Positions 5,648-8,290 of a stretch of DNA of 8,290 nucleotides are shown in pieces. Below the pieces are notes generated by a model that saw only the letters and a list, made by a program, of their open reading frames with translations, was not told where the DNA came from and searched no databases. The position numbers and the translations under genes are program-made. Numbering within the stretch: the stretch's first letter is position 1; the number at the start of each line of letters is the position of its first letter. Location: the NCBI GenBank assembly GCA_903953145.1, contig CAJBIL010000204.1:1-8290 (forward strand), written 5' to 3'. The DNA is from an uncultured beta proteobacterium (GTDB lineage Bacteria; Pseudomonadota; Gammaproteobacteria; Burkholderiales; Rhodocyclaceae).

Positions 5648-7938
5648 CAATAGCTCAACTTTCCTTCAAGGAAGACCGTGCGCCCCGGGTAGGGGTGCGC
5701 AACGAAGTAACGCTTGTCGGTCAGATTGTCGACACCAAGGGCAAGGCTGCCTTGCTTGCCCAGCGAATAACTGAGCTTGGCGTTAGCGATGGTGAAGCTG
5801 GAAACGCCGCCGTAGGTGTCCGGATTGCTGTCGATGTTGTCCAGCGTATTGTATTGACGCCCCTCGTGCTTGACGCCGAGCGAGCCGGTCCACAAGCCAG
5901 TGCGATAACTGGCCAGCGCCGAGGCGCGCACACGCGGCACACGCGGCCAGTTTTTGCCTTCGGAGGCCGGCAGCATCGAGTTTTCCAGTGTTTTTGAATT
6001 TGACAGCGTGAGGCTGGCCTGCAAATCGAGGCCGTTGATCAGCAGATCAGTGCCCTGAAATGCAGTTTCGATGCCGCGCGTGCGGACGCGATCAACGTTC
6101 TGCACGGTACTGACGGTCACCGCACCGACCAGTTGCGACTGCTGGAAGATGGCATCCTTGATGTCGTCCTCGAACAAGGAAATACGCAGGTTGCTGTTGC
6201 CCACTTCGCGGATCACCGACAACTCCTTGGCGTCGCTTTTTTCCGGCTTCATGTTCGGGTCGTTGTTGTAGATCGTCGTACCGTTGCGGGTTCCCTGGAA
6301 CAATTCCGACACCGTCGGGAAGCGAATACCGCGACCGAGCGAGGCGCGCACCAGCCAGTCGTCGTTCAGGTTATGAGCCAGCGAGAGTTTGGGGCTAGTC
6401 CCGGAAGCGCTACGATCCGCGTGAATAACCTGTGGCGTCAACGCTGCTGCTGTGTCGAACTGTGAGCCCTCATAGGCACGGAAGCGTTCGATGCGCAGGC
6501 CGAAAGTTGCCGTCCAGTCAGGCCGGAAGCGCCAGGCATCCTGCCCGTAAAGTGCCTTCACTTCGGTTTTGCCGAAGTAATTCTGGCTCTCCGTCGTGCG
6601 CGTTGAGGTGTTGTTCCAGTTGCTCAGATTGAAAACCTGGTTTTTCAATACATAGTTGTTCTGGTGATAACCGAATGTCAGTGCATGCCCGGCGTTGCCG
6701 CCTGGTGTATAGGTGCTCTGCAACTCAAACGTTCGCCAGCCGGTGCCCGAGCCATCGGTATCCGTGCCGGTGACGATGCCCGACGCCAGCGGATCAGACA
6801 CCCTTGCCTGACGCAAGCTGTTGGTCAGCACCTGATACGAAGAGAGTTGCACCGAATAGTTCCAGCCCGTCTTGTGGCGCGTGCGGAGTCGTCCCCCGAT
6901 CTGCTCGTGCTCTTCAAGGCCTTTTTGCGGCGCCATTGTCGGCAGCTGATAATTCACGCCGTTGACCTGAACAAAGCCATTGCCGGCGCCCTTCCAGATT
7001 TCTGCGCCCGTTGTCGCGCTGCGTAGCAGCGTCTGGTTTTTTACGTTGTAGTCGTTACGCCAGCGCGCATACATCCCATCGGCTTGTAGCGTCGACGTAA
7101 AGTCATAGGCCAGCTTGAACTTGGCCTGCTCCTGAACGCCCGTCTGCATGCCGCTGGCGCCCATCACGACCCGCGCATTGCCGTTGGCGTCGCGATCAAG
7201 CGTTGCCCCATTCACCGCACCCAGATTGGTGCCAGCCGCACCGGCAACCATCGTTGTATAGGTCATTGGATGCGATTCATAGGCCAGCCGGTTGGCGGTG
7301 ACCGTGAGCGCCAGATCGCCCCAGCGATTGCCGACAAAAGCGCTCTCCTGATCGTTTTTGTAGCTGCCTTTCAGGCCGTACTGGTCAAAATTCTGCGAAT
7401 AATACTGAACACCGCCCGAGGCTTCGAGTTTCGTTGGATTGCGCGTCGTGATGGCGACGGTGGTGCCGATCGAATTACCGGGGTAAATCGCGGAAAACGG
7501 GCCGTAAAGCACATCGACACGGCTGATCTCCTCCGGCGCAATGCTGCTCCAGCGCGGCGCATCGAAGCGGCCGAGAAAATTCGAAATCAGGTAGCCGTCG
7601 ACATAAGCCAGGCCGCGTGCCGGCTGCGTCGTCCCGAATGAACGACCGCCCAGATTCGAGTTACGGTCGCCGATGAAGCGTTTGCGTACCGTTGTGCTGG
7701 GCGCATAGGTCAAGGCATCTTCGCTATTCAGGAAGCTCTGTGTTTGCAATGCTTCGCGCGTTGTTGAAAAAGTCGAGGCCGGCAGATTGGGGTCAAGCGG
7801 CGAACGTGCGCCCGAGACCGAGACGGGCGCCAGTTCCCTTTCGCTGGCAACGCCTTGCGCCAATGCAGTGGGGGCAAAAAGCGCGGTGAGTAACAGGGCA
7901 AGCGGGCGCAGCTGCGAGGGGTGAAAATCTTTCTTCAT
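5647..7938 (-). CDS. TonB-dependent outer-membrane receptor
   Basis: This is a 763-residue outer-membrane transporter. The signal peptide occupies residues 1-27 (MKKDF, then LRPLALLLTALFAPTALA), followed by a probable TonB box around APVSVSGA (37-44). The plug domain spans about 50-168 and includes NSEDALTYAP (71-80), GGRSFGTTQPARGLAYVDGY (97-116), the EEISRVDVLYGP hinge (136-147) and GNSIGTTVAITTRNP (154-168). The remaining 600 residues show the alternating aromatic strands of a 22-strand barrel, ending in the family motif VDNLTDKRYF and a terminal LSY whose aromatic last residue fits recognition by the BAM complex. Such receptors import iron chelates, cobalamin, copper or other scarce ligands using TonB-ExbB-ExbD energy. 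I see no feature fixing the ligand. ATG 7938 was chosen because it starts the signal peptide; a longer frame from 8001 would overlap exbD. The ribosome site is weak (GAGAG, about 12 nt upstream). It lies 34 bp after exbD and overlaps the BNR gene. Confidence 0.95.
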   Translation of the reverse strand: MKKDFHPSQLRPLALLLTALFAPTALAQGVASERELAPVSVSGARSPLDPNLPASTFSTTREALQTQSFLNSEDALTYAPSTTVRKRFIGDRNSNLGGRSFGTTQPARGLAYVDGYLISNFLGRFDAPRWSSIAPEEISRVDVLYGPFSAIYPGNSIGTTVAITTRNPTKLEASGGVQYYSQNFDQYGLKGSYKNDQESAFVGNRWGDLALTVTANRLAYESHPMTYTTMVAGAAGTNLGAVNGATLDRDANGNARVVMGASGMQTGVQEQAKFKLAYDFTSTLQADGMYARWRNDYNVKNQTLLRSATTGAEIWKGAGNGFVQVNGVNYQLPTMAPQKGLEEHEQIGGRLRTRHKTGWNYSVQLSSYQVLTNSLRQARVSDPLASGIVTGTDTDGSGTGWRTFELQSTYTPGGNAGHALTFGYHQNNYVLKNQVFNLSNWNNTSTRTTESQNYFGKTEVKALYGQDAWRFRPDWTATFGLRIERFRAYEGSQFDTAAALTPQVIHADRSASGTSPKLSLAHNLNDDWLVRASLGRGIRFPTVSELFQGTRNGTTIYNNDPNMKPEKSDAKELSVIREVGNSNLRISLFEDDIKDAIFQQSQLVGAVTVSTVQNVDRVRTRGIETAFQGTDLLINGLDLQASLTLSNSKTLENSMLPASEGKNWPRVPRVRASALASYRTGLWTGSLGVKHEGRQYNTLDNIDSNPDTYGGVSSFTIANAKLSYSLGKQGSLALGVDNLTDKRYFVAHPYPGRTVFLEGKLSY

Positions 7939-7972
7939 TATTTGAATACGCTCTCTGGTTTTCCAAAAGTGA

Positions 7973-8290
7973 TCAACGTGCCGGTTCGGTGACAAAAGCA
8001 ATCTTTACGATCCCCGCGTGCTGTGCCTCGGCAAGCACTTCGGTAACGCGCTCGTAACGCGTGCCGCGATCAGCGCGCAGGTGCAGCTCGGGTGCTGTAC
8101 CGCTATGCATCGCCTCGGCGAAGCGCGCTGGTAAGGCGGCCTTGTCGAACGGCAGACCGTCGACGTGAATCACGCCAGCGCCGTCGATCGCCACGGAAAG
8201 CGTGTGCGGTTTCTCGTCAAGCTTTGTTGACTCGACTTTCGGCAGATCGACCGGCACGGCCTGATGGAAAAGCGGTGCCGTGATGATGAA
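7973..8290 (-). CDS. exbD: ExbD-type biopolymer transport protein, N terminus cut off by window edge
   Basis: The - strand frame is open from the right edge to a TGA at 7975-7973, giving 105 residues of ExbD (usual length about 130-145). The visible start, FIITAPLFHQAVPVDLPK, is the end of the single membrane helix followed by the conserved stretch at the start of the periplasmic part. Then come the periplasmic domain strands LSVAIDGAGVIHVDGLPFD and the helical ELHLRADRGTRYERVTEVLAEAQHAGIVKIAFVTE, typical of the ExbD/TolR fold. ExbD with ExbB forms the inner-membrane proton channel that energises TonB. The cytoplasmic N terminus and most of the membrane helix, including the key Asp, lie outside the window; exbB would be expected just beyond the right edge. 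TolR is a less likely alternative, given the adjacent TonB-dependent receptor. An internal GTG at 8257 is open but lies after the helix, so it is not the start. Confidence 0.92.
   Translation of the reverse strand, partial: FIITAPLFHQAVPVDLPKVESTKLDEKPHTLSVAIDGAGVIHVDGLPFDKAALPARFAEAMHSGTAPELHLRADRGTRYERVTEVLAEAQHAGIVKIAFVTEPAR

Overview
The window looks like chromosomal DNA from a GC-rich Gram-negative bacterium, most likely a betaproteobacterium. This is an inference from three things: high-GC codon use, an outer-membrane TonB-dependent receptor next to an ExbD subunit, and REP-type hairpins with a GTAG head. A Rhodocyclales-like host would fit, but nothing seen here proves the genus.

Layout. 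The + strand opens with the C-terminal half of a MATE-family efflux transporter (1-672). After a 101-bp gap comes a co-directional group: a small J-domain (DnaJ-type) co-chaperone (774-1073), a translationally coupled unknown protein with an acidic tail (1070-1609), an inverted pair of REP hairpins (1690-1791), two further unknown helix-rich proteins 12 bp apart (1833-2582 and 2595-3899), and a small basic unknown protein (3968-4231). I recognise none of the proteins after the J-domain one. Their spacing suggests that each pair is an operon and that all of them may work with the co-chaperone.

A 225-bp gap between convergent genes (4232-4456) carries a third copy of the REP hairpin. From there to the right edge everything is on the - strand and reads as one operon: exbD (5' end cut off by the window edge), a TonB-dependent outer-membrane receptor with a signal peptide and plug (7938-5647), and an exported BNR/Asp-box protein annotated in such genomes as sialidase-like (5647-4457). 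The receptor stop codon and the BNR start codon overlap as TGATG. ExbD would help power the receptor; the BNR protein, which carries a Cys-Glu-Cys-Cys cluster and a Cys-Pro-His-His motif, is probably a periplasmic partner. The substrate is not evident; metal or metal-chelate handling is only a hypothesis.

The strongest non-gene signal is the REP family. Its three copies share head, stem and loop, yet have three different Watson-Crick pairs at the loop-closing position (T-A, C-G, G-C), which is covariation visible within one window. The strongest gene-level oddity is the end of the 2595-3899 gene: a -1 shift near 3860 gives a more protein-like C terminus and a frame that stays open into the next gene. 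I see no tRNA, rRNA, CRISPR array, transposase or origin.
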